Source of the DNA: Candidatus Ulvibacter alkanivorans
GTDB taxonomy: Bacteria > Bacteroidota > Bacteroidia > Flavobacteriales > Flavobacteriaceae
Assembly (NCBI RefSeq): GCF_003333325.1
Contig: NZ_QOLC01000054.1
Location: 1-64,000, forward strand
DNA: 64,000 nucleotides
Direction: 5' to 3'
The notes below the pieces were generated by a model. That model ran no database searches and was not told the origin of the DNA. It worked only from the letters and a program-made list of their open reading frames with translations. A program made the translations under genes and the position numbers. Positions within the stretch are counted from its first letter, which is position 1; each line of letters starts with the position of its first letter. Of the stretch, positions 53,094 to 61,538 are shown piece after piece.

Positions 53094-55121
53094 CTAAGCT
53101 TTTGTGAGTACTACTTTCTCTGTTTCTTTTTCGATCAATAATTGGTAGAATTTTTTAAGGTTTGGATAGAATTCTGCCGACAGAAACGGCTGATTTATCG
53201 CAAATTCTACTGAAAGTTGAATTTTATTTCCGGTATTTGAAATCACATATCTAAATTCTCCGGCATCTTGTCCTAGACCAAAGGCAATATCCTCGGGAAG
53301 TGACTCTACTTGATACCCTTCCGGGATAGTGATCGAGATCAAATATCGATCTTTTAAAGGGAAACTAAAATCGATAGGATACTGTCGCTGTTCTAATTTA
53401 AACGGATTCTCTTGAATCGCCAAAAACATCATTGGTGAAAAATACAACTTTCCTCCTACTTCCTCAACTGCATCAAAGGATTCGAAATCGTAGGTTAACT
53501 TAAGCGGTTCGTAATCGTTCTTTAGATTTTCGAATTCGATCGCACTAATTTCTACTTCAGCTTTGTCCTTCTCTAAAAGTTTTTGCGTTTCCTCTTTATT
53601 AACATCAGTAAACTTATTTCTGAAAGATAAGGCATAATGCCCGGTATACCTACTTTTAAAGGTACCATTTGCACTAAGGTCATCGTGTAGGTCGACGTTG
53701 ATCATGGCGCTTTCCGTGGCGTGTACCGACGGGTACAAAGACACCCATGTCGAACTTCCATTAGGGCGAACCATACGTCCTTGCCAATTCAAGATCTCCG
53801 GCTCAAGTATATTTATATTTCCTTTTTTATTGGTAGCATCTAATAATATTACAGTATTATTCTTTTCGACACCTGCAATTACATAATTAAAACCATTTCT
53901 GGTTGGAAACAGCGGAATACCATTCGATTTGGAACTCACCAAGATCGGATTTGCATTTAATCCGGCGTATCGCAACATAGCGACAAGCATTAAATTAATA
54001 TCGGCAATATTACCGGCACCACTCTTATATGCGTCTTTGGTTCCTTCGTCTGCATAATAACCAAAGAAACCGTTCCAATTCATCTTTTTCTTTACATAAT
54101 CGAAGATACGGAACATCTTTTCGTCCTCATTGGTCACACCGGCAAGCAACGCATCAATATCTTTATCGAAGTAATTGGACCTGTCCAGCTCTGCACCAAA
54201 GCCTTGTGAATCGTATATAGATTTAGAAACTGCATCCCAAGTCGTTGAATAGGTAGTGATGGTAGAACCCGGATAGTCTGTGTAGGCCAATTCAAATTTT
54301 AACGAGGAAGCATAATTATCAATATTTCCTGCGAACGCTTCTTGTTTAAGTGCCGGTACATCTTCAATATCTACTTTGTAAATATTTTGTCTATAGGTCA
54401 CCTCTGCCGTTTCTGAAACCGGAATGGCTTCACCTCTTCTTGGTTGCCGTGTCGTTCTAAAACTCATTCTACGTTCGTTCCCATCGGTTGCAATAGAAAA
54501 CGGGATCCACCCTTTTTGATGCGTTTTATAGTTTAGGTACTCCGGGGCAGTAAACTTTAAACTTACCTTTTCGATAGGAATTCTTTCTTGAAAACGATAC
54601 GCATCGATATTACTCACATACGGAGACTTTATCATATAGCGATATTCGATAACACAGCCTTCGGAAAGATTTGGCATGGTAAAGCGTGTTTGCTCATAGA
54701 ACTTACTCATCTCCTCTTCAAAGATACCGTCGTTCTTTAAGCGTTGGTCCTTTACTTTTCCATCCTCTAAATAGTAGGTATACCCTTTTAGATTGGAGAT
54801 CTCTTCCTTAGCGCCACCACTTCCTTGATACAAATTCACATTTTTCGTAGCCCAATCGAAGCCTTCCTTATTGTAGATCTTTACACGTTCAAAAACTTCG
54901 GTGGTAATATAGAAGCCCTCGGTTTGATTGTAATCAAACTCGGTAATCATCTCGCGATATAAGATTGCAGCATTTGCACTTGAATCTGTTGGATGCACCT
55001 TTTGTTGCACTTCTTCTTTTGAAACTTTTCCAAATCGATAATCCTGTGAAAAAGAATACTGAGCCATAAATAAGGCTGTTAGCACTAAAATTACTTTCGA
55101 TGGTTGTATGGCTATTTTCAT
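53094..55121 (-). CDS. DUF3857 protein with degenerate transglutaminase domain
   Basis: A 675-residue exported protein: signal peptide at about 1-25 (ending YSFSQ), a DUF3857 domain at about 45-245, a transglutaminase-like domain at about 275-430, and a C-terminal beta-rich domain. In the second domain the catalytic Cys is replaced by Ile372 (GAGNIAD where the paralogue has YGDCK) and the His by Tyr413 (GFNYVIAG against GNHAILG); an Asp remains (LLDATN). It is therefore probably inactive as a protease or transglutaminase and may bind peptide or peptidoglycan. It overlaps the active-looking paralogue upstream by 4 bp. Confidence 0.85.
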   Translation of the reverse strand: MKIAIQPSKVILVLTALFMAQYSFSQDYRFGKVSKEEVQQKVHPTDSSANAAILYREMITEFDYNQTEGFYITTEVFERVKIYNKEGFDWATKNVNLYQGSGGAKEEISNLKGYTYYLEDGKVKDQRLKNDGIFEEEMSKFYEQTRFTMPNLSEGCVIEYRYMIKSPYVSNIDAYRFQERIPIEKVSLKFTAPEYLNYKTHQKGWIPFSIATDGNERRMSFRTTRQPRRGEAIPVSETAEVTYRQNIYKVDIEDVPALKQEAFAGNIDNYASSLKFELAYTDYPGSTITTYSTTWDAVSKSIYDSQGFGAELDRSNYFDKDIDALLAGVTNEDEKMFRIFDYVKKKMNWNGFFGYYADEGTKDAYKSGAGNIADINLMLVAMLRYAGLNANPILVSSKSNGIPLFPTRNGFNYVIAGVEKNNTVILLDATNKKGNINILEPEILNWQGRMVRPNGSSTWVSLYPSVHATESAMINVDLHDDLSANGTFKSRYTGHYALSFRNKFTDVNKEETQKLLEKDKAEVEISAIEFENLKNDYEPLKLTYDFESFDAVEEVGGKLYFSPMMFLAIQENPFKLEQRQYPIDFSFPLKDRYLISITIPEGYQVESLPEDIAFGLGQDAGEFRYVISNTGNKIQLSVEFAINQPFLSAEFYPNLKKFYQLLIEKETEKVVLTKA

Positions 55122-57016
55122 TTAGCTTGTGGTTTTAATAGAATTTTTGTTTTATCGAGTTTGGCGATGCTTCGTCTAAACGACCTGTATTTTTTATAGG
55201 CTTCGGCCGGATACACCCCTTTATTTATTTGAATATCGCGCGTATATATTATGGTATCTTCATTTTCTTTTCTGAAGGTTATTTGGTAGGTTCCAAAATC
55301 GGATTCTACAACCTTATCTTCGGGAAGGCCGTCGAGGGTATATTCTGAAGGTAAGTTTATGGTATATACATCCACATCTTTATATGATTCATCAATATGG
55401 ACTTGCTGTTTTCTATCGCTAATTCTTGGCGGAATGTATTGCGACTGATTAAAAACGTTTAATTGCACCAGCAGCTCCTCTCCTACTTTTGAAGCGTAGT
55501 TCGGGATCTCAATATCTAGTTTTTCAGTAAATTTTATAGCAAGTCGATCATTCTCTAAGCCTCGAATAGTAAAGGAAATGCCATTGATGTAATCCCATCG
55601 ATTCTTGTAATATTTTTCTTGCTCGCGCGCTGTCTTATTTTCTATAGCATATTTCCAACCGTATTGCAATCCTTCAGAAACGCTATTAAAATTAGCTGTT
55701 AACCCCCCATCATTGTTTAAGTTTACTTCAGCCGTTGTGTGTTGCAAGTTCTCTTCTACATCATAGGCAGTGGTCTGCACGATCTTTCCTCCTTCGGGTG
55801 TGATAATTAGCACATCGCGATCATCGTTAGAACTACCTATAAACCCAAAAGGCAAATCCTGACTTGTACATTCTAACCATGTAATGTCATCACCATTTGG
55901 AACTCCTAAAATAGCATGATTGCCCTGCATGGAAGTGAAGTCTTCAATAATATCTTCCTCATCCGACCCGGAGTACAAGACCGTATAGTAAGAAGGCACC
56001 CCTACCACGTCTAATAGTGCTTTTGTATAATTGGTCAAAGCCTTACAATCGCCGTAGCTCAATTTATCGACATCAGATGCGGGCATTGGCTTCCAACCAC
56101 CAATTCCAATTTGAACGCTAATGTATCGCACCTTATCTTGCAGGTATTGATATATCTTGCGAGCTTTTCCTTCATTCGTCGTTTCGTTTTGAACCAAGCC
56201 TTTCACTTCTGCGATGGTCGCAGGTGGCAATTCACTTACACCTGTTAATAATTGTGAGTTCATCCAACGACCAAATTCGTTCCAATCCTTTCCGAAGCCT
56301 TTAGTACCTTTTAAATAGAACTTATTTAATGCAAAAGATACTTTTGGCGCCAACGCTTGAAAAGGCGGCGCATGCTCTTCATATTTGATCCCTGCAATGT
56401 TTTCGGCCACACATACGATCTCGGTTGGTGTTTCGGTAATACTAATGTTATAACCGTCTAATTGTTGAGTAAGATATTTTGGCTTATTTAAAGGATTATA
56501 AGCTACCGTAAATTCACTTTTTAAGGTTGAAGTTACATAGCCTCCAACAGGATACCAAGCTTCAATAAAAGCGGTATCGGCACTTTCGGTCTCACATTCA
56601 AATACCATTGTGTACGGGTAGGTGGTCGGGGTATAATCCAGATAGACCGCACGAAAATCGCTATATAAGGTTCCGTCGGTCGCACTTACATCGTTAAAAT
56701 CACGTTTTTTAAAACGTTCTATTTCTTTACCTGCTGCATCGTAAACAGTAGCTTCAATATGTTTTATCCGTTTATTATTGTTGTAGTAAGCAACGGGTTG
56801 TGCTCTAGAATCGCCATTAGCGTTTAGGACCGCAATTGCAGTTTTGGTTGTAAAAATCTTGCGATCGTCTTTGGTGAGATCTATTAAAACCTCCTCGTCG
56901 ACCAAGACGCTGTTTACATTTTTTAAAAGTTCGGGCGGTATCGATCGTATAGAATAATCTGTTTGCCCTACTACCGAAATACTACTAAAAAAAAGTAGAA
57001 AAAAAAGTCTAATCAT
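55118..57016 (-). CDS. DUF3857 protein with transglutaminase-like domain (intact Cys-His)
   Basis: About 632 residues from ATG 57016 (signal peptide MIRLFFLLFFSSISVVGQ). A DUF3857 domain at about 40-220 and a transglutaminase-like domain at about 255-400 with Cys324 (LSYGDCKAL), His367 (QGNHAILG) and WLECTSQDLPFGF, a conserved stretch of this family. The C-terminal part is beta-rich. Probably periplasmic; substrate unknown. The ATGA overlap with the degenerate paralogue downstream suggests the two are made together and may form a heteromer. Confidence 0.87.
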   Translation of the reverse strand: MIRLFFLLFFSSISVVGQTDYSIRSIPPELLKNVNSVLVDEEVLIDLTKDDRKIFTTKTAIAVLNANGDSRAQPVAYYNNNKRIKHIEATVYDAAGKEIERFKKRDFNDVSATDGTLYSDFRAVYLDYTPTTYPYTMVFECETESADTAFIEAWYPVGGYVTSTLKSEFTVAYNPLNKPKYLTQQLDGYNISITETPTEIVCVAENIAGIKYEEHAPPFQALAPKVSFALNKFYLKGTKGFGKDWNEFGRWMNSQLLTGVSELPPATIAEVKGLVQNETTNEGKARKIYQYLQDKVRYISVQIGIGGWKPMPASDVDKLSYGDCKALTNYTKALLDVVGVPSYYTVLYSGSDEEDIIEDFTSMQGNHAILGVPNGDDITWLECTSQDLPFGFIGSSNDDRDVLIITPEGGKIVQTTAYDVEENLQHTTAEVNLNNDGGLTANFNSVSEGLQYGWKYAIENKTAREQEKYYKNRWDYINGISFTIRGLENDRLAIKFTEKLDIEIPNYASKVGEELLVQLNVFNQSQYIPPRISDRKQQVHIDESYKDVDVYTINLPSEYTLDGLPEDKVVESDFGTYQITFRKENEDTIIYTRDIQINKGVYPAEAYKKYRSFRRSIAKLDKTKILLKPQAK

Positions 57017-57067
57017 AAAGTATTCTCCCGAGGCAATATAAAAATTCAAATGGAAGAATAAAAAATT

Positions 57068-57520
57068 TTATTCTCTATTTTTTGAATCCATTTGAATAGT
57101 AACGGGTCCGTCGTTAACCAAGTGTACATCCATCATTGCACCAAAAACCCCTGTACCCACCTTTCTATCTAATTCACTTTCAAGCTGTTTCACAAATGAC
57201 TCATACAATGGAATGGCAATTTCGGGTCTGGCCGCTTTAATAAATGACGGTCGATTCCCTTTTTTTGTAGAAGCATGCAAGGTAAACTGACTTACCACGA
57301 TACAATCACCATTAACATCGATGATCGAATTGTTCATTGCCTGATGTTCGTCGGAAAAAACCCGTATGCGAGCAATTTTTCCGCATAACCAATCAATGTC
57401 TTCTTGACTATCCTCATGTTCAATCCCCAGCAGTATAAGAAATCCGTGTTGAATCGCTGCTACTTTCTTTGATTCCACACGTACTGAAGCTTCCTTAACA
57501 CGTTGTAATAATACTCTCAT
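57068..57520 (-). CDS. dtd: D-aminoacyl-tRNA deacylase
   Basis: A 150-residue enzyme that removes D-amino acids (and Gly) from mischarged tRNA. N-terminal MRVLLQRVKEASVRV, the active-site motifs VVSQFTLHAST (SQxxL) and FGAMMDVHLVNDGPVT (the GP dipeptide is near the end). Exactly the normal family length. It overlaps rsgA by 4 bp. Confidence 0.97.
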   Translation of the reverse strand: MRVLLQRVKEASVRVESKKVAAIQHGFLILLGIEHEDSQEDIDWLCGKIARIRVFSDEHQAMNNSIIDVNGDCIVVSQFTLHASTKKGNRPSFIKAARPEIAIPLYESFVKQLESELDRKVGTGVFGAMMDVHLVNDGPVTIQMDSKNRE

Positions 57521-58473
57521 GAACTTGAATAAATGTCTTTTCTATAATTTTCTTCTTCTCCTTCCAAGATCTGAAGATAACTTTTGTAACGAGACCACGC
57601 AATCTCATCGGCTTCCAACGCTTCTTTTACAGCACACTGCGGTTCTTCTAAATGTAAACAATTATTAAATTTACACTCCGATTTCAACTCAAAGAACTCC
57701 GGAAAATAATCCCCAACTTCTTCACGATCCATTTCTACCAATCCAAAACCTCGAATTCCTGGAGTATCAATTATTTGCGCATCGAAAGAGAGATCGAACA
57801 TTTCGGCAAAGGTCGTGGTATGTTGCCCCTGCAAGTGTTGTTCTGAAATTTCTGATGTCTTCAAATCAAGACCGGGCTCCAACGCATTTATTAGTGTAGA
57901 TTTACCGGTTCCACTATGGCCGGAGAACATACTGGTTTGATGGGTCATAAGGGCTTTTACTTTTTCTATATTCTTCCCGGTTTTGGCCGAAATACCAATA
58001 CACGTATACCCAATAGTTCGGTACAAATGGGCGAGATATTTAATTTCTAACCGTTCTTCTTCGGAATAAGTGTCTACCTTATTGAACAATAGTATGGCTT
58101 CGATATCGTAAGCCTCGGCCGTCACTAAAAAACGGTCTATAAAAGTGGTGAAAGTAGGTGGATTGTTGAGCGTGACCAGCAAGAAAGCCTTGTCGATGTT
58201 AGAAGCAATAATATGGGTTTGTTTTGAAAGATTCACCGACTTGCGAATAATATAATTCTCTCGCTCCTCTATGGTGTGGATAATGCCTATGGTCTCGTCA
58301 CCTTTGGTTTCCACATCGAAGCGAACACGATCTCCCACTGCGATTGGATTGGTGCTTTTTATACCTCCTATACGAAACTTTCCTTTGATTCGGCATTCAT
58401 AAAAAGTACCGTTTTCGGACTTTACCGTGTACCAACTTCCTGTCGATTTGTAGACGACACCTTTCAAAAACAA
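57517..58473 (-). CDS. rsgA: Ribosome small subunit-dependent GTPase RsgA
   Basis: A 318-residue, circularly permuted GTPase involved in late 30S assembly. An N-terminal OB fold (1-75), then G4 NKVD at 131-134, G1 GHSGTGKST at 185-193 and G3 DTPG at 236-239. The C-terminal zinc finger has Cys267, Cys272, His274 and Cys280. Start ATG at 58473. It is coupled by overlap to dtd; both act in translation quality control. Confidence 0.97.
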   Translation of the reverse strand: MFLKGVVYKSTGSWYTVKSENGTFYECRIKGKFRIGGIKSTNPIAVGDRVRFDVETKGDETIGIIHTIEERENYIIRKSVNLSKQTHIIASNIDKAFLLVTLNNPPTFTTFIDRFLVTAEAYDIEAILLFNKVDTYSEEERLEIKYLAHLYRTIGYTCIGISAKTGKNIEKVKALMTHQTSMFSGHSGTGKSTLINALEPGLDLKTSEISEQHLQGQHTTTFAEMFDLSFDAQIIDTPGIRGFGLVEMDREEVGDYFPEFFELKSECKFNNCLHLEEPQCAVKEALEADEIAWSRYKSYLQILEGEEENYRKDIYSSS

Positions 58474-58546
58474 CTATTTTTCATCGATTCAAAAATCTAA
58501 ATTTAAAGATAAAACATCTTAATTTAACTTTCAACAGCGCTATCAA

Positions 58547-59638
58547 TTAATCTAACGAGCCGTCAATTACTTTCTTTTGGTGGTTGATCGATTCTTGGTG
58601 GATGGCCTTATACATTCTCAATACAAACTCTTCGCTCAACCCGTTCTGTTCTCCTTCCAAGATCATACGCCCCAAGACTTCATTCCATCGTTTTACTTGT
58701 AGAATAGCAACGTTGTTCTCTTTCTTCAACAGTCCTATATTATCTGCTATTTTCATTCGTTTACCCATCATCTCCACGATCTTATTATCGATCACATCGA
58801 TCTGCGTTCGCAGTGTATTGAGTCGGTTCTTAAACTCTACCGCATCTCCTTCTTCTTTTCGAATACGAAGATCGATCGTAATTTGATCTAAGGTTTTAGG
58901 GGTAATTTGTTGCTTGGCATCGCTCCATGCGTTTTCGGGATCATGATGCGTTTCTATCATCAACCCATCGTAATTTAGATCCAGTGCTGTTTGACAAAGG
59001 TCAAAAATAATGTCGCGTCTGCCTGCAATGTGAGAAGGATCTAACAGTAGCGGCAGGTCCGGGAAGCTATTTTGGAGATCGATAGGAATTTGCCATTCGG
59101 GATTATTGCGATACCGTGTTTTTTCGTAGGTTGAAAATCCACGATGGATCACACCCAAGTTCTTAACACCAGCTTCATAAAAACGCTCTACGGCACCTAA
59201 CCACAAAGGCAAGTCGGGGTTTACCGGGTTTTTTATCAGTACGATCTTATCGGTACCTTTTAAGGCATCGGCTATTTCTTGCACTATAAATGGCGACACA
59301 GTAGTTCGAGCACCCACCCAAAGAATATCGACATCGTGCTTTAAGGCAAGATCTACGTGATTGGCATTGGCTACTTCGGTGGTGATAAGCAAGCCTGTTT
59401 CCTCCTTTGCTTTTTGCAACCATTTTAAGCCTAATGCGCCAACCCCTTCAAAATTTCCGGGACGGGTTCTTGGTTTCCAGATGCCCGCACGCAATACGGT
59501 CGTATCGGTTTCTTTAAGTTGATGTGCAATCTTTAGTACTTGCTCCTCTGTTTCTGCACTACAAGGACCGGCGATGACCAGTGGGTGATCTAGCCCAAAG
59601 TCATCTAACCAGCTTCGTAATTGTTTGGTATTCTTCAT
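58547..59638 (-). CDS. Bifunctional DAHP synthase / chorismate mutase (type II)
   Basis: About 363 residues from ATG 59638 (MKNTKQLRSWLDDFG). Residues 1-260 are a DAHP synthase of the Bacillus/KDO8P-synthase-like class (VIAGPCSAET, GIWKPRTRPGNFEG, LIKNPVNPD, VIHRGFS, DPSHIAGRRD). Residues about 272-358 are an AroQ chorismate mutase (LRTQIDVIDNKIVEMMGKRM). It catalyses the entry step of the shikimate pathway; the mutase domain may provide feedback sensing of chorismate or prephenate. A classical Trp-codon attenuator lies in its leader (59655-59774), see those entries. The neighbouring aroA is at 51.3 kb. Confidence 0.95.
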   Translation of the reverse strand: MKNTKQLRSWLDDFGLDHPLVIAGPCSAETEEQVLKIAHQLKETDTTVLRAGIWKPRTRPGNFEGVGALGLKWLQKAKEETGLLITTEVANANHVDLALKHDVDILWVGARTTVSPFIVQEIADALKGTDKIVLIKNPVNPDLPLWLGAVERFYEAGVKNLGVIHRGFSTYEKTRYRNNPEWQIPIDLQNSFPDLPLLLDPSHIAGRRDIIFDLCQTALDLNYDGLMIETHHDPENAWSDAKQQITPKTLDQITIDLRIRKEEGDAVEFKNRLNTLRTQIDVIDNKIVEMMGKRMKIADNIGLLKKENNVAILQVKRWNEVLGRMILEGEQNGLSEEFVLRMYKAIHQESINHQKKVIDGSLD

Positions 59639-59643
59639 AGGGT

Positions 59644-59679
59644 ATAAAAATAAAAAGAGCCTCATAACGAGACTCTTCT
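59644..59679 (-). terminator. Attenuator terminator in the DAHP synthase leader
   Basis: On the minus strand AAGAGTCTC (59677-59669) pairs with GAGGCTCTT (59663-59655), a 9-bp stem with one G-T pair and a 5-nt loop, followed by TTTTTATTTTT. It ends only about 10 bp before the start codon of the DAHP synthase gene, and no gene ends upstream of it on this strand, so it acts on the gene's own transcript. Confidence 0.82.
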
Positions 59680-59709
59680 TTATATATCATAAAACACAAT
59701 AATCTCGTT
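59666..59709 (-). promoter_or_regulatory. Antiterminator pairing of the DAHP synthase attenuator
   Basis: AACGAGATT (59709-59701 read on the minus strand), which begins at the stop codon of the leader ORF, is complementary over 9 bases (one G-U) to AGTCTCGTT (59674-59666). The second segment covers most of the 5' arm of the terminator, so the two hairpins exclude each other. Confidence 0.72.
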
Positions 59710-59774
59710 TAGCGGCAGTTTGTAACATGGTGCCACCACAAATTTGATTGTAATTGTGTACTTCTTATTTTCAC
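59709..59774 (-). CDS. Trp-rich leader peptide of the DAHP synthase gene
   Basis: A 21-codon ORF with GTG at 59774 and TAA at 59711-59709. The encoded peptide ends NLWWHHVTNCR, with two tandem Trp codons at 59738-59733 and two His codons next to them. It lies 70 bp upstream of the DAHP synthase ATG. A ribosome stalled at the Trp codons would leave the antiterminator strand free, while one that reaches the stop codon would cover it. This is the layout of a classical amino-acid attenuator responding to tryptophan. The GTG start is the only reasonable one; the frame is open further upstream, so a start elsewhere is possible. Confidence 0.7.
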   Translation of the reverse strand: MKIRSTQLQSNLWWHHVTNCR

Positions 59775-59865
59775 GTTGGCTAAAGTAGCTAATAATTTAT
59801 TTACTGAAAACCTTTTAAGTAAATTTTTACAATTGATTGGTAGTCTGGAACCATTAATAATTATG

Positions 59866-59873
59866 TAGCTTTG
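59866..59873 (+). promoter_or_regulatory. Putative -7 promoter element of gldA
   Basis: TAGCTTTG matches the Bacteroidota -7 consensus TAnnTTTG and ends 13 bp before the gldA ATG, which would give a very short leader. No TTG lies at the usual spacing upstream, so this is tentative. Confidence 0.4.
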
Positions 59874-59886
59874 TTTTTCTGAAACT

Positions 59887-60786
59887 ATGTCGATACACGT
59901 AAAAAATATTACCAAAGAATATGGCGAGCAAAAAGCTTTGAATGCCATTTCTTTTACAATTGAAAAAGGCGAGATCGTAGGGTTTCTCGGCCCGAATGGT
60001 GCCGGTAAATCTACGATGATGAAAATTCTAACAACATATTTAGAAGCTTCCGAAGGAAAAGCCGTAGTAAATGGCTTTACTGTTTCCGAAGCAGATCAAA
60101 AAGTGCAAGAGAGTGTTGGATATTTAGCCGAACACAATCCCTTGTATCTCGACATGTATGTACGTGAGTATTTACAATTTAATGCCGAATTACACGGCGT
60201 CTCCAAAAGCAGAATCGACACTGTTATCGCTGAAACCGGACTTTCTCCTGAAGCACATAAAAAAATAGGGCAACTCTCTAAGGGCTATAGGCAACGCGTA
60301 GGACTCGCCAATGCCTTGCTCCATGATCCCGAAGTGTTGATTCTTGATGAACCAACTACCGGACTAGACCCTAATCAGTTAATCGAAATTAGGCAACTCA
60401 TTAAAAAGGCCGGAGCCGAGAAGACGGTATTGCTATCTACGCATATTATGCAGGAGGTTGAGGCAATTTGTGATCGAGTGATCATTATTAATAAAGGCGA
60501 GATCGTCTTGGATAAAAAAATTAGTGAGCTGAACAATGCAACTCATCAAATTATTGAGGTTGAATTCGATTACCGTGTTGAAGAAGTTGCCTTGCAACAA
60601 CTTCCGAAGATCACCCAAGTAGAGAATAGCATCGGATTTGTATACCTGTTACATTTTAAAACTGATGATGATATGCGCAGTACGGTGTTTGATTTTGCCC
60701 ATGACAACGGTTTGAAGATCCTTCAGTTACATCAAAAAAACACGACGCTCGAAAAGTTGTTTACCGAATTGACTACTCAAAAATAA
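59887..60786 (+). CDS. gldA: Gliding motility ABC transporter ATPase GldA
   Basis: A 299-residue ATP-binding subunit. Walker A GPNGAGKST at 35-43, signature LSKGYRQRVGLA (the usual LSGGQ is changed in the same way in other GldA), Walker B VLILDEPTTGLD, and the H-loop LLSTHIMQE. The C-terminal ~80 residues (VEVEFDYRV onwards) match the GldA extension. It works with GldF and GldG in F. johnsoniae; those genes are not in this window, which is normal since gldA is usually encoded apart. The last 14 bp overlap the convergent lipoprotein gene. Confidence 0.95.
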   Translation: MSIHVKNITKEYGEQKALNAISFTIEKGEIVGFLGPNGAGKSTMMKILTTYLEASEGKAVVNGFTVSEADQKVQESVGYLAEHNPLYLDMYVREYLQFNAELHGVSKSRIDTVIAETGLSPEAHKKIGQLSKGYRQRVGLANALLHDPEVLILDEPTTGLDPNQLIEIRQLIKKAGAEKTVLLSTHIMQEVEAICDRVIIINKGEIVLDKKISELNNATHQIIEVEFDYRVEEVALQQLPKITQVENSIGFVYLLHFKTDDDMRSTVFDFAHDNGLKILQLHQKNTTLEKLFTELTTQK

Positions 60787-61531
60787 GTCGCCCGGAGAAA
60801 AGCTCTTCTACCTCAACGATAGGCGGTCTATTCTTACTAATAACATCACCGATACTTGAGATCGTGCCTCGAATGGAGTTTTCGGGATTCACTATCATTT
60901 TGTTGGTTCCTCTATGAAAAAAGAACAATCCTTCAATGGTAAGATCTGCTGCTTCTATACGGCTATCCCCGTCGGAAAGCCTGAAATTTGCAAAACCGGC
61001 TCTCCCGTTCAAGTAGAAATTAGACAAGCCGTTAGCACGAATTTTAAGTCGGCCAACATTTAAGCTGTCCAACCTAAAATCACCATCGTGGTGATACAGA
61101 TCGGTATTATCCGGGTCTTCTGAAACCAATTCTAATTCTTCGAAGCGAAGTTCTCCACGGTTCTCCACAGTGAGCCCTGAGCTATTTCTAATTTTGAGAA
61201 TATTTTTGTTGGTGGTAACAAAAACTTTTGTGATACCGTAATCTCGAGTGTAATTGCAACTGTTGCGATCGCTCACTTTTAAAATACTGTCTTCAACCTT
61301 GACCTGTATCTCGTTCATTAAATTCTCACCGGTCTGTATCACAACACGCTCGGTTTCTCCTTTAATAAGAATGAGTTGTACGCGTTCCCATATCTGAATG
61401 GTCTTATACGCTGAGCCAACATTAAACTCTTGATCTATGATCTCACCCGATTTTTGAAAGCAATCCCAGGCATTTTCAGAATCACATCCTAAAAAGGCCA
61501 CTAAACAAATTATGTATATTACTTTCCTCAT
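60773..61531 (-). CDS. Head-GIN domain lipoprotein (DUF2807-like), copy 1
   Basis: A 252-residue lipoprotein with lipobox AFLGC (Cys16). The mature part is a right-handed-helix-like DUF2807/head-GIN domain found in Bacteroidota surface or periplasmic proteins of unknown role. It contains AWDCFQKSG near the N-terminus and ends NRPPIVEVEELFSGRLIF. The same ends recur in the copy at 62678-63427 (AWDCLQTTG, NRPPIVDVEEFFTGRLIF), so they are recent paralogues. It follows the PagL-like gene by 7 bp and converges on gldA. Confidence 0.85.
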   Translation of the reverse strand: MRKVIYIICLVAFLGCDSENAWDCFQKSGEIIDQEFNVGSAYKTIQIWERVQLILIKGETERVVIQTGENLMNEIQVKVEDSILKVSDRNSCNYTRDYGITKVFVTTNKNILKIRNSSGLTVENRGELRFEELELVSEDPDNTDLYHHDGDFRLDSLNVGRLKIRANGLSNFYLNGRAGFANFRLSDGDSRIEAADLTIEGLFFFHRGTNKMIVNPENSIRGTISSIGDVISKNRPPIVEVEELFSGRLIFE

Positions 61532-61538
61532 CTTATAA

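Noticed and set aside
59709..59948. 79-codon minus-strand ORF across the start of gldA as a full gene
   Set aside because: Its first part is antisense to the gldA coding sequence. Only the last 21 codons, which contain the tandem Trp codons and precede the attenuator hairpins, make sense as a leader peptide.
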